Shown piece by piece: positions 33,188-46,314 of a stretch of DNA of 64,000 nucleotides. The first letter of the stretch is position 1; every line of letters starts with the position of its first letter. The DNA comes from Oscheius dolichura (taxonomy: Eukaryota; Nematoda; Chromadorea; Rhabditida; Rhabditidae). The position numbers and the translations under genes are program-made. The notes under the pieces were generated by a model. The model saw only the letters and a program-made list of their open reading frames with translations. It did not search any database and was not told the origin of the DNA. The DNA lies in assembly GCA_932521035.1 (NCBI GenBank), contig OW051492.1, positions 868,001 through 932,000 of the forward strand, written 5' to 3'.

Positions 33188-35501
33188 CAGACATCGGAGA
33201 GGTCCGTTCGAGGAGGTCTGCAAGGCGGGGAATAAATAGAATATGGAGAGAGAAAAAACCGGAAAGAGATTCAAAACAGGTGGGAGGAAGGCAAAAAAGA
33301 AGCCAAAACGGGGTATTCTAGATTGGGAAAGGTTGATAAGGGGGAAGGGAGCCGAATCTCAGGAGGTCCCGAGGGGAATCAAGCGGTGTTGCTGATGGAG
33401 CAACGGATTTCGAGGGGAACTTTTAACGAGAAAAAGGGCCTGGAGACGGTTAAATACGGGCTAAACTCTATATTTTATCTGAAAAAAATAGAAAAATTCG
33501 ACCAAAAACAGAAATATCCAGGACTGGTACTAGGGGAAATCTGGTTATTGTCTGGATGTTTGCTCCTAGACCTTTAATTTTACGAAATTTGCGTCAAGAT
33601 TACGGTAGCTTTGGATCTCTAGGGGTCCTGTAACAAAAGAAAACGAAAATTGGCTGTGTGGATCCGGTAACGAAAGGAATTCTAGAAGGCAAGCGAGCGA
33701 TTCGAGAGGGGGAAGGTCGTCCCTCTTGAGGACTTTTGTCTTCTTTAGGCCTTTAATTTTTTTGTTCTGTGAGTGAAGGTTACTGTAATATTGGCTCTAG
33801 AAGTCTCGTAACGAAGAGCTTTTCGGTTTTTAGGGGGGTTTGGCGGGAATTTCTGCCCCTAATTTGGTTTTGAACGGAGGATCCACCGGGGGTGGAAAGA
33901 TCACCGTCTTTTAACTCGTCTAACTAAATTTTCTACTGGACAATTGGACGAAATTGGACGAAAGAGAGAAAAAAGAAAGAACTCTCTAAATCGACGAGAC
34001 TCCTCTGCCCCCTTTGCCAGGGCAGCCGGAGAGAGCCAGCCAGCCAGCCCGGGCGCCCGGGATAATTCTGTTTTTCCTTTGTTGAAGGTGCGCAGAAAGG
34101 AATTGCGAGGGGCGGCGACGAATTTGGGCTCTCTCACTCTCGGCCCCTGGGGTTGGACTAAAGGGATGAAAAGGAAAGGGGGTGGATAAACACGGCTGGG
34201 GGCTTTAAATTAAGACGATTTGCCCCATAGATGACGGGAGACGGAGGCGGAAGGAGGCGGCTAGAAAGGGCAGAATACCGTAATCTCCGGGAGATCATCT
34301 TCCTTCAAAAAAAAGAATTGAAAAGTTACTGCTTCAGGACCTAAAAAGGGAGAGTATACTGTATTTTAAAGGGACCGTAACACACGCGCCATTGCGAATT
34401 GATACAGTACCCCTCCAGTTTTGCAAATTTGTTTTTTAGCAAGATTTTCATTATGTTTTCTGGTGATTTTTAACTGTACTAATTAAGCAAATTATAAGCT
34501 ACAATTTGATATAAAAACCAAAGCGTAACTCGGCGAAAAACGATTTTTGTGAATTTTAACGGTGTTCTATTGGAATTGCTTGTTTCTTTTGTATTCAACA
34601 ATATTTTTGCATTTTCTCAACTGTTTTATAGTAATTGGGAGTCAGCAAAAATGAATAACTCATTTAAAAATTATGAAAATGCATAAAAACCATATTTACA
34701 TGCAATTGACAGTAAGCGCGCCCTCCCCTGATCAGAGAGAAAATTCCCCCCGCCCGCGTAAAGTCTCGGCAGCCAGCGGACACCAACACCTGGCAGCGAG
34801 GAGCCAGCATCGGTTCTAACCCAGTATCTAAAGGTACTAATGGGATTCAAGACCATAGCTTGACTATGCGTCATGGACTAAAGTTTTTGGAACAGCCGAT
34901 CCGGGGTCTACCGGGGGGCGACAAAGGACAAGAAGGCTTGGAGTAGGGCCTTTTTCGCCTCCTTTCAGAGACATTTCAAGAATTTTTATAAATAAAAACA
35001 AGTCAGATTTCATCAAGGCCGATTTCTTTATTTCTATTTATCTAGAAGAGAGGAAGTGCTACCAGTTGGAAGAAAATCTGTCGTTTGAATGAGTATCATA
35101 TGATATACGCAACTAAATTGTGGCTAATGATAAGTATTTTATGATTTTATAAGCAGACAGGGAAAAAAGCGGCTGGAAACGGAATAAAATGAGGCATTTT
35201 CTCCGAGCGACGCCTTTTTTCCGTAATAAAATTAGCAATCGCCTAGGAAACAATATATTCTCAAGTTCAAACTAGAATCTATCCTTTCTCTATATTTTCA
35301 ATCTATTTTTTAACTAAAAAAATAATATTAAAACGAGAACAAATAAATAAAAGAATACTAGCTGACCATTTTTGTTCCGGATTGGCGGATGAGAGTCCGT
35401 TAGACTTTTTGAAAGCTCTCCGAAGCGGATATTGAGAGCTACTCGCCACGAATAAATCTATTGTCCAACGGGGTCAAATTGTGGCCGTGAAATTTGAGCA
35501 A
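33188..35501. other. 2.3-kb intergenic region between the sol-2-like gene and the 35.5-kb gene
   Basis: This is the likely promoter region of the CUB gene. I see no supported exon. It contains a purine-rich stretch at 33.2-34.3 kb, a degraded half palindrome near 34751, and AT-rich sequence from 34.4 kb. Confidence 0.5.
34751..34776 (+). repeat. 87-bp palindrome family, degraded left half
   Basis: CCCGCGTAAAGTCTCGGCAG is present without its partner arm. Confidence 0.4.
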
Positions 35502-35975
35502 TCAAACGAGGAAGAATGTATAGGGTGAAGAATAGAGCCAGGGTTTTATCCTACACATAGAAAACAACAAGTTCTCAATGCCTAAAAGAGGAGAATAAAC
35601 AAATTTCTGCGTGAACTCCGGAACTTTTAGAAAATCGAAAATAAAAAGCTTACTTTTACGTGCCAAAAGCAACGGAAAAATGTTAAAATGGCCTCGAAAC
35701 ATCGAGAGTGAGGAAGTGCTAATAAAGCCCGGGGAGGGCCCTCTCTCTCCGCTTCAGCCTTTCCCGAATCGATGTTCTTCGCAGGGGGCGCCTGGCCAAA
35801 TTGGAAGAGTCCTAGGCCTTCACGTAGCTCATCATCTCGGTCCACTCCCAAATTGGAAAATGACCTCCTTCCGGTTACAATCTTGCAACTTTCTTTTCCC
35901 TAAGGAGCTTTCTATCGCTGAAATGGTGGTGAGAAGTTTACGAGCGGGACACCGAGGGAACAATAACAACTTCAT
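35502..35975 (-). CDS. Possible small protein gene directly downstream of UTP4
   Basis: Three exons fit in phase: 35975-35865 (MKLLLFPRCPARKLLTT...), 35791-35654 (APPAKNIDSGKAEAEREGPP...) and 35606-35502 (KFVYSPLLGIENLLFS...), giving about 117 aa. The ATG lies three bases after a TTCTTGTTAG acceptor, and that acceptor is only about 40 bp after the UTP4 stop on the same strand. This could be a downstream operon gene or a UTP4 alternative 3' end. No family is recognised. A + strand ORF of 123 codons overlaps 35611-35982, so the strand is not certain. Confidence 0.35.
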
Positions 35976-36017
35976 CAACTAACAAGAAAAACAAATAACA
36001 AGATGTATAACAACAAA

Positions 36018-39000
36018 TTATTGTGTTTGGAACTTTTTCAAATTGAAAGGAGCTGTTTCTGGTGGAGGCATTTCGACACGACAGCAACATACTCGAGCGG
36101 CAGAGCGAAAATGCACAGCAGAAGGAAGAACCGATTGTGAAGACGGAGAATATGGTAGAATTTGATTACGAGACTGAAAAGACATAAATAAAACGAACTA
36201 AACAGCTTACCTTATTGATAATAATCCATTGACCATCATGACCAAGAACGAGGAGTCTGTTGCCAGAACCAGGAGAAATACTGACGGGTCGAACGTTCGG
36301 AGCACCAGTTCCCCCTTGAAAAAGATTTGAAGCCGATATGCTCCGCTGAACTGCTCCACCGGCTGCAGGAAACTAAAAAAGAAATATAGAAAATAGTAAA
36401 ACTGAAAAAATACCTCATGTAAAACCTTCTTTGTTTTATCCGGGATATCAAAACCAGCTATGGCTGTTAAAACGAAAAGTGATCCACTATCTGTGAAGGC
36501 TATATCAATAGGTAGATCTACTCTGACAGGACGCGATTGGCCTAAATAAAATAAATTAAACAATACAAAAAAATATTACTATTTTTAAGATCAATTGCAA
36601 AAACTTCAAGTCTGCTGGTAATTACGGCGGCATACCGTTCACAGGACGACACTGCTAGTTGAGTCACAATTCCACATCCAGCTGAAAATAAACAGATTTG
36701 CAGTTGTCTTTTCAAATCGAAACGCTCTCCCCCGTTTTCGCATCCCTATCGGCCATAGGCATATGTAAACATGAGCCTCGGTACGGCCAGATGGCAAGGT
36801 TCCAACTCTTTTCGAATAAAGGCGCGAAACATGTTTATCATATGCTCTCTCCTACCCTAGCGCTCGCTCGCGCTTTATCCTTTTCTCCTTCTCTTTTAAA
36901 AATATTATTTTTTTCAGAATGCGCACTATGGAAGAACAAAAAGTCATTCTGGAAATGCTCCAGAAAAGGGGAAAGAGCTTCAAGGATCTTGACGCCCGTA
37001 AAGAATTCAATCAGGACTGCTACAAAAAACTTGGTTACAAAAACCGTATCCCGGCTACTACCACGAAGAATATGAGCCGGGTCTTTACTCGTGTTAAGGT
37101 ATTTTTACAGGGCTCCCGCCATTAAACAAATTAAAGGAAAATAAGCCATTCACTTGGATCGAGAAAGACAAGAAGTTCACTAAAATATTCGGTGACTGCG
37201 TTCGAATCTACGGCAATGGACAAGGAAATTCAAAGTACCAAGACAAGAAGAATGTCCCCATTGTTGTTCCCAGCGGTAAGCTAAAGACCACGGATGTTAT
37301 AAATTCCCGTTTAGCTGATAATGAAGAAGTTGTTAATGTTCGTCGCAGTACTCGTAGCAGCGTTGTTAGCGCGGCTCATGACACACCGAATGAACCTGAA
37401 GAAGCACACGAGTATGAAGACGCTTCTGAAGTTGATGAAAGGAGCATTTTCATTCAAAACCAATATGTAATGATCAAGAAGCTCGGGGAAATCAAGCAGC
37501 TTATGATCAACATCAGCGGTAAGCTAGGCTCCGTTAGGTTAAAAAATAATATACAATTTAGAATCACTGTGTCGCCGCTAAACGTCTCGCCTTCTTTACA
37601 ATAAAGATACTCCCAATTTACCCCATTGTTAACTTTGCATAATAAACGAACGTTTTGTTACGCTTACTTTGTTCTAGTAATTGATTAGCTTCTCCATCTT
37701 CTAACGGCACTTTGAAAAGCTCAAAATCACCACTAGCTAAAATCAAACTGTCCTTTAGTACCTGAAAAATAAAAACGTGGAATAAACAGGAGAAAATTTA
37801 CTTTTACGGCTGTACAAGGCCGTGCTTGAAGAGGTAGACGAGCTATAGCTTGTTTTTTCCGTTTGTTATTGATTCTATATACAGTTGTAGATTCCGGAGT
37901 TGAAAGAGCTATCAAAGAGCCATCCGGCGACAGATCACTGAAAATATAACATGTTTAATAAGATTACATTAAAAACCGATTTTATAAAGGAGTATCCCAA
38001 TTTTATTATAAACATGCGGCTGTTTCTATTTGTTTGTTACCTCGCTTGCTTGGTCAATCAAACAAAATCACTGAAATGTTTTGCTCAACACGACTTGCCA
38101 CTTGAAAAGGCGTTTGAGTATGGACGTTTTACAACTCTCTCAAATTATTTCATTTAGAAAAAGCTTGCGTCAACTTCAACTTACATCAGAAACTGCATGC
38201 GTCATTTATATGGTCTTCGACGAGGGCCCCGATGAAATTGTTGCCGTGCGAATGTCTCCCGCATACTACCAAAGACCCCGGGAGGAGAAGTGCTATATAA
38301 CGTGGCAAACTTTTCCAAAAACACATAAAGAACACAAGCTTATTATGAGTACCTACGACTTCGCGACGATTGAATGTATATGTATGGAAAATTTATGCAA
38401 TACCCCGGAAACGGCGATGGATTTTCTCAAATCTGAAGAAAGAATCCTCAATTCAATGATCCGAGTTTGGGAGCGCAAAGCGCGGAAACCTTGGAAGGAC
38501 TCGGTAGCTTTCAACGCGGTCACAATTACTATCCTCGGCATTGCGGCATTATTGTTGATGGGAAATATTATACTCGCCGTTGTAGTTATGCGACGACGAC
38601 TATAAAAACGGTGATAATACCTCAATTCCAACGTCTATTTCTACTCAATAAAATATCATATATAACAAATAAAAAATTTAAATAAACTATTATATGTAAC
38701 CTGTGAATAAATACTTACCAAGCTGTTAATGGCAGTTTTTCTGGAGTCATTATCCTGGCCAGGTAAATTGGCTGCTTCGCAACAAGTATTTCGTCATTTG
38801 CGCCATCTTCTTCACCTTCACCACTTGTATACAGGTCTACATAACTGTAACCTCTAGCCATTGCCAAACGACCTCCCAAGATTATCATTTTCTGCAATTA
38901 TAAGTGATCAAAATATTAACCGTATCGCTCACATTCATTTGTCTTTTAACTGTTGTACATCCCTGGCTTCCTACATAAATTTCGTGATCGTCTCCTACGG

Positions 39001-40111
39001 CATAAACACGATCATCACATGAAGCCAAAGCTTTGACATCTCTTACTGGTCCATTTCTTTTGCTAATAACATGGAAATCATTTTTTCCCTAAATTAATTG
39101 AATTGTTTTGGAAGAAAATCAGCAAACGTACAACTTCTCGAATGGTCATAATTCGTGGATCTACCCCAGCAGCACAAATGACATCTTCTTTTAAGCATAT
39201 GGATAATATGTCGGCTTGATGTGTATTTAATTCCTAAACAGAGAAATAACATACAGGAAAAGCAAAAAATGTGCCATTAGTAAAGCTCCGTCTTTGGGAT
39301 TCCAGAAGCAAAGAAATCCTCGCGAATCACCGCTAACCACTACATCGTTTTTCATAAAAGCAACTGTCCAGACAATAGTTGGGAGTCTTCTCTCTGTTCT
39401 TCCTACACTCAGTGAGTGTTTTAAGGCTCCTTGTCTAACAATGAAAACAATCCCTTGTCCTCCTACCGCTATCTAAATTTAAATTTTAAAAATAAAAAAG
39501 AAGAACTAAAATACCACGTCGTCTTTTGAGGCTACAGAAAAAAGCCTGTTGTCAACTCCAAGACTAAGCGACTTTTCTACGGCAAATTCTTCACAATTGA
39601 ATGTGTAAAGAATAGCCGAATGGGACACCAAAGCAACTTGGGATTTATTAATCGCGCAACATGACCACAAAGGAGATGGACAAATTTGGACTCTCTGAAA
39701 AGGGATCCACTTTACGAATTGCTAAAGCAGCACATACTCGAATAGCATCGTTATGAGGATCACTTATTACAACAGATCCATTAATATGTGTTGATAAAAT
39801 TTTGTTATCGACAAATGTTACTGATTCAATACTTCCATTTCCAGGACAAATAATCTGAAAATAGCGAAGTATGCTGAACGACGGCCTTCAATTACCTTTT
39901 CTTGCACTGCCAGCCAGCCGGGAAGTATATTGAACTGCTCTAGAACATCATCACCTCTGAAATACAGGTGATTATATCGAATAAAAATACTTTACCCTTG
40001 AATTTTTCGTGCAACTATCATTTTACCCATAGCTTCATTTATGCACATGGCATGTGCTGAAGATCCGTGAACTATTACATCTTTTCTTTCTTCTAATTCT
40101 ACTTTCTCCAT
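36018..40111 (-). CDS. UTP4: UTP4/cirhin-like WD40 protein of the SSU processome
   Basis: UTP4 is a t-UTP component of the small-subunit processome needed for pre-18S rRNA transcription and processing in the nucleolus. Fourteen exons are phase-consistent and give about 626 aa: 40111-39996, 39956-39896, 39854-39738, 39694-39515, 39472-39275, 39233-39132, 39088-38933, 38891-38719, 37937-37802, 37761-37668, 36681-36580, 36541-36414, 36372-36211, 36173-36018. Telling pieces are NILPGWLAVQEK, VWTVAFMKNDVVVSGDSRG with FLWFWNPKDGALL, LNTHQADILSICL, and CDLSPDGSLIALSTPES, which match the cirhin propeller pattern. The 39274-39234 intron looks like GC-AG. Two introns host + strand genes. The ATG follows a TTTCAG by about 30 bases, as in trans-splicing. 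Confidence 0.85.
36919..37581 (+). CDS. Unrecognised 180-aa protein nested in a UTP4 intron
   Basis: Four exons are phase-consistent: 36919-37098, 37137-37275, 37315-37518 and 37562-37581. A TTTTCAG lies one base before the ATG, suggesting trans-splicing. The N-terminus is basic and helical (EEQKVILEMLQKRGKSFKDL, FNQDCYKKLGYKNRIPATT). The middle has WIEKDKKFTKIFGDCVRIYG, then an acidic stretch (NEPEEAHEYEDASEVDE) and a terminal helix (IQNQYVMIKKLGEIKQLMI), ending CRR. It could be a small DNA-binding or nematode-specific protein; I do not recognise a family. It lies inside the 36682-37667 intron of UTP4 on the opposite strand. Introns are 38-43 bp. Confidence 0.6.
38014..38605 (+). CDS. Secreted or membrane Cys-rich protein (Ly6-like), nested in a UTP4 intron
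   Basis: Two exons, 38014-38117 and 38158-38605, give 183 aa. Signal peptide MRLFLFVCYLACLVNQ is followed by SLKCF, spaced cysteines (ACVIY, EKCYITW) and a terminal ECICMENLCN, resembling the CxC....CN ending of Ly6/uPAR three-finger domains. A hydrophobic C-terminal segment (AVTITILGIAALLLMGNIIL) with a short basic tail (MRRRL) suggests a type I membrane protein. The fold is inferred from cysteine pattern only. It sits wholly in the 37938-38718 intron of UTP4, opposite strand. An alternative donor for exon 1 six bases upstream keeps the frame. Confidence 0.6.
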
Positions 40112-40587
40112 ATTATAAACTAAAACTTTGGATAGGTGTAAATAAATCTGAAACTGCATAACATAAAACGACAGAGATAAACTTTTTAGCTTTAGAACTG
40201 CACAGAAACATAACACTACAATTTGTACATGTAAGATTTATTAGTGTTAGATATTTATATGAATGACAATGATAATTTCATGAGGATAAGCATACAAATG
40301 AAGAGAAAAGCACAAAATGGAAGCAAAACTGGAGGAACAGAAGAAAAGTGAAGTGATGCCGTTTTCTTCAAATATAAAACGGCGGGATATTTTTGAGCTT
40401 TGCATTTTCATCTCTTCTTGTTATTTTGTCCATTTTGTGTGCTTTTCTTTCATAGCAACTGATAGATATAAACCAAGTAGGCAATATAAATAATGACTGA
40501 GAAGGATGTGAAATTGTACATATATAAGTAGAACAAAAATAAGTGCACGCGTTTAGAGAATCGTTGTACAATGCGTTGTTTGTTAAT

Positions 40588-43385
40588 TTATAAGTCAGTA
40601 TCAAACCAAGCGCTGTTATTATGTGTCATCTGGTAGTGACTGCTATCCATCGCATTGATGGGATACATTTCACCAAAAAGTTCCGGCTCAAGGCCATCTC
40701 TCTGCCAACCGGAGCTTAGTTCCGCATCAAGGTCCTAAAAGGTCAGTTCTTTCTCTTTTGTTTTCTTTCTCACTTGTCTGTAATGCATTGGCCGATCATT
40801 TTGCAGGTTTTTCAAGACTCCGGAAGCATAAGTTGATACGGATTTGTGTTGAGATCTCAACGCATCCATGAGCTGCTCTGTAAAGCCGGACATTTCAACA
40901 GCTCGAGCCCCTTCCGGTGTTTTGGTGAGCTGATAAAGCAGGCCGAGTAGTTCTCTTTCAACTACTTCATCTTCTGATTGGCTAACCTAAATGAGTTGCT
41001 CTTTTCCTCTTATTTTATAGTTTACCTCGCTCCTGGCTAGTAATTCACTTATCAAAGCCAAAACATTTGGATTGCTGTAAAGTTCTGACGCTACTTCAGG
41101 ATGAGCTGCTAATTGATGGAGTGCTGATATGGCCCCTGAAAGATTTTCGTTATTTTCTCTTCTGGATGAGAAATAGTTACCTTCAATGACACCCCACATA
41201 GGTACGCCATCTTGCTCAGCTAGGATATCCTCCCGGAATTCGGCCACAGCACGGCCGAATATTGATAGTGTCAGAGAGACGATAGATTGAACTCCCTCCT
41301 CTGGCAATTCAATTCTGACTTGGGTCAATTCAACCAGATTTGCTTGGAGGAGAGCAGCATTTCTGATAACTCCCAGGGCGGCTTTGATAACGGGAGTTCG
41401 GAAAGTGGCCAAGAGTTCCAAAATGACGGGGAAGCTGTGACAAATCCTCAATTCATTCTGGGCTTGGGTAGACAGGGCATGTCTGGCAGTGCAGTGGCGA
41501 ATAGCACAGAGAGCCGGCTCTGTGATCTCTTCCACCTCGATAAATCGGCTAATTGCCGAGAGAAGAGCTTCCATTCCCAGACTTTTACAAATCTAGAAGG
41601 GAGGTTCTGTATTTTTAGGGGAATGCAACTCACGGTTTCTTTGTTCCTCACATTATTGCAGGTCAGATTACTGAGAATTCCACAGGCGCAAGCACACATG
41701 GACGAAGCCTCCACCTTTCGTTCTTTTCCGGCAATATCGTCTTCTGACCGCGGCTCGGGGCAGACAGCATTCTCGCGGAGAAGATCCAACAAATAGACGA
41801 CAAGTAGGCTCAGATTTTCCTCATTTGTGGCAGCGTCGGATAAATTTCGTATGGCAATTAGGATACTGAGCTTCGTTTTATTATCCCCCGGTTTGCAGAG
41901 CTCATTGAAGAGAAGGGGAAGGCAACCTAGAATAGGAAAGTGCGAATATGACTTTGTTTTCGGTAATGGAGGGTATATTTTTCTATATTTTATACTCACC
42001 AAGACTAATCAACGCTGCTTTGTTTTGTGGGCAGACGGAAAGTGTCCGAATACATCTGATCACGGTGTAAAGAAGCTTCCGTTGTTCAGGGAAGCTTTTC
42101 ATGATCATCAACAAAGTTTGAGGCCCTCCTCTTGCTAGGAAAACCAGCCTGGATTGGGGATCATCTGAATATTTTGTTTTTATTTTATTCCAGGATTTTT
42201 TCTTACCCGATAGAAGGTAGAAAATACTGTCCACAACCTGGGCAAGGAGTTTTGGATTTGATCGGCACAACAAAGCCGACAAGGCATCGATAGCTCCCAA
42301 ATTACGGGCTTGTATTTTCACATCAGGGATGTAAATCAACAGATTTCGAAGTGTAGTCACGGCGTAATGGACAACACTCTCAAATTATTGTCTTTTTTGT
42401 ATTTCAGGGGTTATTTTCTTACTTCTACGCTGTTGTAAAGCATTCTTATCAATTCAGCCAATCCACCGGATCGGAAAATATGAATACAGCCTTCTTTCTT
42501 TTCAGAAAGATGGCTGAGAGCTCCGGCAGCATCGCGTCGAACATTTGGATCATCACTTCTAAAATTATTTCATGGGGGAAATTGGGGATAACTTTACCTA
42601 GCTGCTCTCAAAAGTCCATCAACCAAATTTGGATAAGAAACAATTGTTCTGTCCTCTTTAGAGAGAAGATAAACTCTATGGACAGCCTGAGCCATCAATG
42701 CCTAATTTGTATTATTTGTAAATAATTTTTGGATAAAAGTACCTCATCGCTTTCACACATCATTTTGATGAGCTCCGGAACACCCATATATTTGACGTCG
42801 GTTGATCCTTCAAATTGGAGAAGACGAACCACGGCTTCTTTGGTCTTTTGGGCAGGTAATGTCAACTGGAAAAGATGAAATAAAAATGGGGCAGATGATA
42901 AAGCGGGGAAAGTGTCGGCTGGGAGAGGCACACACAACTGCTAAAGAAAAAGATCAACGGAAACTGGATTATTAGACGCAAAACACAATCAGAAGGGGGC
43001 AATAGCCATTTGATTTATGAATGTGAATCACTTTGATTGATGATCAACATAGATTGGAACGAGGGGATAATTAAATTTCCACTGGAAAAAAAAGAGCCGT
43101 ACCTTATCGACGATGGTACTTCTTGAAGGTAGAATATCCGAGGTGGATGGCTCGCCAAATAGGGCTGATCGTATTCTGCTGATGCGAGTGTCATTATAAA
43201 TTCGGTTGGCTTCTAAAAATGGCATTCTTTTATAATTTCTACGGGAATCTTCGAATAATACCTTGTGATACTAAAATAATTAGTTTAAAATATAACTTAC
43301 CAGCGTACGAGTGATATAGTCCGCTCATGTTGTAATCCTTTCCGTTCGGATAACCCAAAGGAGCCACAAGAACGTCTGCTCCCAT
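40588..43385 (-). CDS. hmp-2: Beta-catenin, HMP-2-like
   Basis: Beta-catenin links classical cadherin to alpha-catenin at adherens junctions and can act in Wnt signalling; HMP-2 is the junctional form in C. elegans. Twelve phase-consistent exons give about 714 aa: 43385-43301, 43212-43103, 42940-42743, 42701-42598, 42558-42423, 42378-42207, 42164-42000, 41926-41634, 41592-41181, 41135-41026, 40986-40774, 40734-40588. Near the N-terminus TRISRIRSALF resembles the alpha-catenin-binding helix. Armadillo repeats run from about residue 100 (AVHRVYLLSKEDRTIVSYPN, VVHYAVTTLRNLLIYIPDVK, LSILIAIRNLSDAATNEENL, CGILSNLTCNNVRNKE, APPROX. CAIRHCTARH). The protein ends AWFDTDL, the PDZ-binding tail of typical beta-catenins. 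The long + strand ORF at 41287-41796 is its antisense shadow. Confidence 0.9.
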
Positions 43386-43578
43386 CAAATCTATCCGCGT
43401 CTACCTGTAATGTACTTTCTTTAGAGGTTCAGCGAAGGCACTTGAACGTTTGAAAGGTATTCGGGAGAAGGACTTATACAATTGGTGAGTAAACATCAAG
43501 AACAAGATGGCGGAGGAAAAGTCCAAAAGATATCCGTGGAGCTTTTACAGAGAAAGCCTGATATGAATCAGTTCTTTA

Positions 43579-43776
43579 TCAAAAGCGAGGTTGTAAGAAA
43601 GTTGTGAGAAGGCTCCATTGTTGTGAGTCATGCGCCGATGCGAGATTAAACATGGGAATCGTCAAATACCGATTACGCCCGGTCATGCAATGACCTCGGT
43701 CGGCGGTGGAGGTATCTTGGGCAAAATACAAGATAAGGAAGAAAGATATTGCAACGTCAGACACGTTCGCTTTCAA
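43579..43776 (-). other. Weak minus-strand ORF between beta-catenin and ARMC1
   Basis: A 65-codon ORF (start MKANVSDVAISFFLILYFA) has a hydrophobic N-terminus, but no splice sites, family or repeat support. I mention it because it is the only open stretch in the 580-bp spacer; the spacer is more likely the promoter region of the beta-catenin gene. Confidence 0.15.
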
Positions 43777-43966
43777 AGCGGAAACAAGTAATTAATTTAG
43801 CTTTTATTATGCTAAACCGAGACCAGGTAAGGCAAAAGATAAAGATACACCGTTTTACAATTAAGAGGTTAAAAAGTACCAGCAATGGAGAGACCATTTT
43901 TCGGAGATTCAGATATTAAAAATATTAGATTAACAGTAACAACTTAAAAATTAAATAACAATCCTT

Positions 43967-45117
43967 TTACCATAAAAGGCCTTTGACAAGGGATGAAACA
44001 CCGCTGAGCCAGCCAGGTTGAGATTGGGCGTAGTCATTAGTCACCATGCAGGAATTAGGATCTGCCGCGTCGACAACATCGTCCAGATAATCGGGAAGGG
44101 CGACGTCCTGAAATTAATTACATAACGAGACCTTCCATTTAGGAAATGGTCCTTATGGCGTGTGACAATTATCGCCGCAAGCACTTCAGAAATCTTACCT
44201 CCTTCATCTGTCGCTCCGAAGCGTACATAGGGAAATGCTCCTCTTCTCCGTCTATGGTAATTACTTGGGAGACCATTTCACAGCCGCAGTCAAAAATAAT
44301 ATCGGCAATTTCCTACAATAAACAGTATAAAAATATTAGTAGTAAACGTACGTTAGCCTCAACAGATGTAATAGTTCTAATAACAATTCTCCTATTTTCG
44401 CGAGTGAAATAAACACTAACCACACCTTTTTTCTTCAGAAGCTTGGCTTCAATTTCGGTTTTAAGTTGCTAATAGATGAATAGATAAAAGTGACTTATAT
44501 ATACCTACCGGGATGTCTTCATCGAATTCAAATACCATTTGCTTACTCTTGCCCATCATGAACTTCTTATTGCGACGAATAGTGGGGCATTCATTAAGAG
44601 CAGGTTCAACTGGTTTACTAGAAAGAGAAAATAATAAAGTTTAAAAAAGACGTACAAAACTGTATTTTTAGCTCCATGAATACGGCTAGAAACTATGAGA
44701 AGATTGCGAATAATGGCTGGTGCAAATGCACGTTCAGCAGCATTGCCAACAGATCTTTCCAGATCCGGAATAGCAGCTAATTGGATTGCATCTTCTTTAC
44801 GCTCAGTCAAAATGAGCAGAATCTATAATTCAACATTTGGATAAAGAAGAGCTTTGCAAAGCAAATGGATATGCAACATTGTAGCACCATGTAAAAAAAT
44901 TACCTTACCTTTATAATATAAGTCATAATCGTGGCATTATCAGTATTGACGTAAACTGATACTGTTTGTAAAAAGGTGGTATCCTAAAGTGATGTTGAAG
45001 CAGATCTAACTAAAAAATTACCTTGAGAACAATGGCACGACTATTTGATTTTACACAAAGCTTCAAATACGATTTTAGAGAGTTGATAACAATGTCTTGC
45101 TCTTGTAGCATAGCCAT
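43967..45117 (-). CDS. ARMC1: ARMC1-like armadillo repeat protein
   Basis: ARMC1 is a mitochondria-associated protein linked to the MIB/MICOS complex and mitochondrial distribution. Seven exons agree in phase and give 272 aa: 45117-45022, 44983-44909, 44822-44656, 44617-44509, 44468-44352, 44312-44199, 44107-43967. The N-terminal helical part (DIVINSLKSYLKLCVKSNSR) fits the ARM half. The C-terminal half has an HMA-like segment (LKKKGVVSVYFTRENRRIVI) and ALPDYLDDVVD. The tail GWLSGVSSLVKGLLW matches the ARMC1 ending pattern WLS....F......W. A TTTTCAG lies about 25 bp before the ATG. The beta-catenin gene lies about 580 bp downstream on the same strand. Confidence 0.8.
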
Positions 45118-45329
45118 TGTTAAAAAACTAATCCTAGTAGGTAACTGAAAATCTATTGTAAAAAAGGCAAGCAATATAGCACAAGCAAAACAGAACAGGC
45201 AAAAAGCAGAACGGTCATTGAGTGACCACCGGGGCCGAATTAGCGTCAAAGTAAAAATGTGGGTGTAGTACGTATTTTGATTTTTGGCTACAGTTCGAGG
45301 CCTATTTGGCTTGTTTGTTTCCGAACAGC

Positions 45330-46023
<694 letters not shown>

Positions 46024-46314
46024 GTATCATTGTAGTAGATTGGTCTGTCGAAAAGTACCTTTCAAATAAATTATCGTATTCTTTATGCTGTGTTCTTAGG
46101 CCATTTGGGCTATTTATCTTGTAAAATGTTTTTGCTCAAAGTGTGAGTCACCATTTGAGTTGTCGCTTTCCTTAGTCTGCGACATTCCTTTCTATGGATC
46201 AAACTTGCTCTAATGAAAATGGACAAAAATAAAAAGAAGTAATGCTTTATATCTAAAGAACTAGATCAAAGTAGTAACATGCAACATACAAGGAAAATAG
46301 CTACCGAATATCAG

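Noticed and set aside
41287..41796. 169-codon + strand ORF
   Set aside because: It lies exactly antisense to beta-catenin armadillo exons whose frame, splice sites and motifs are clear; a coding shadow.
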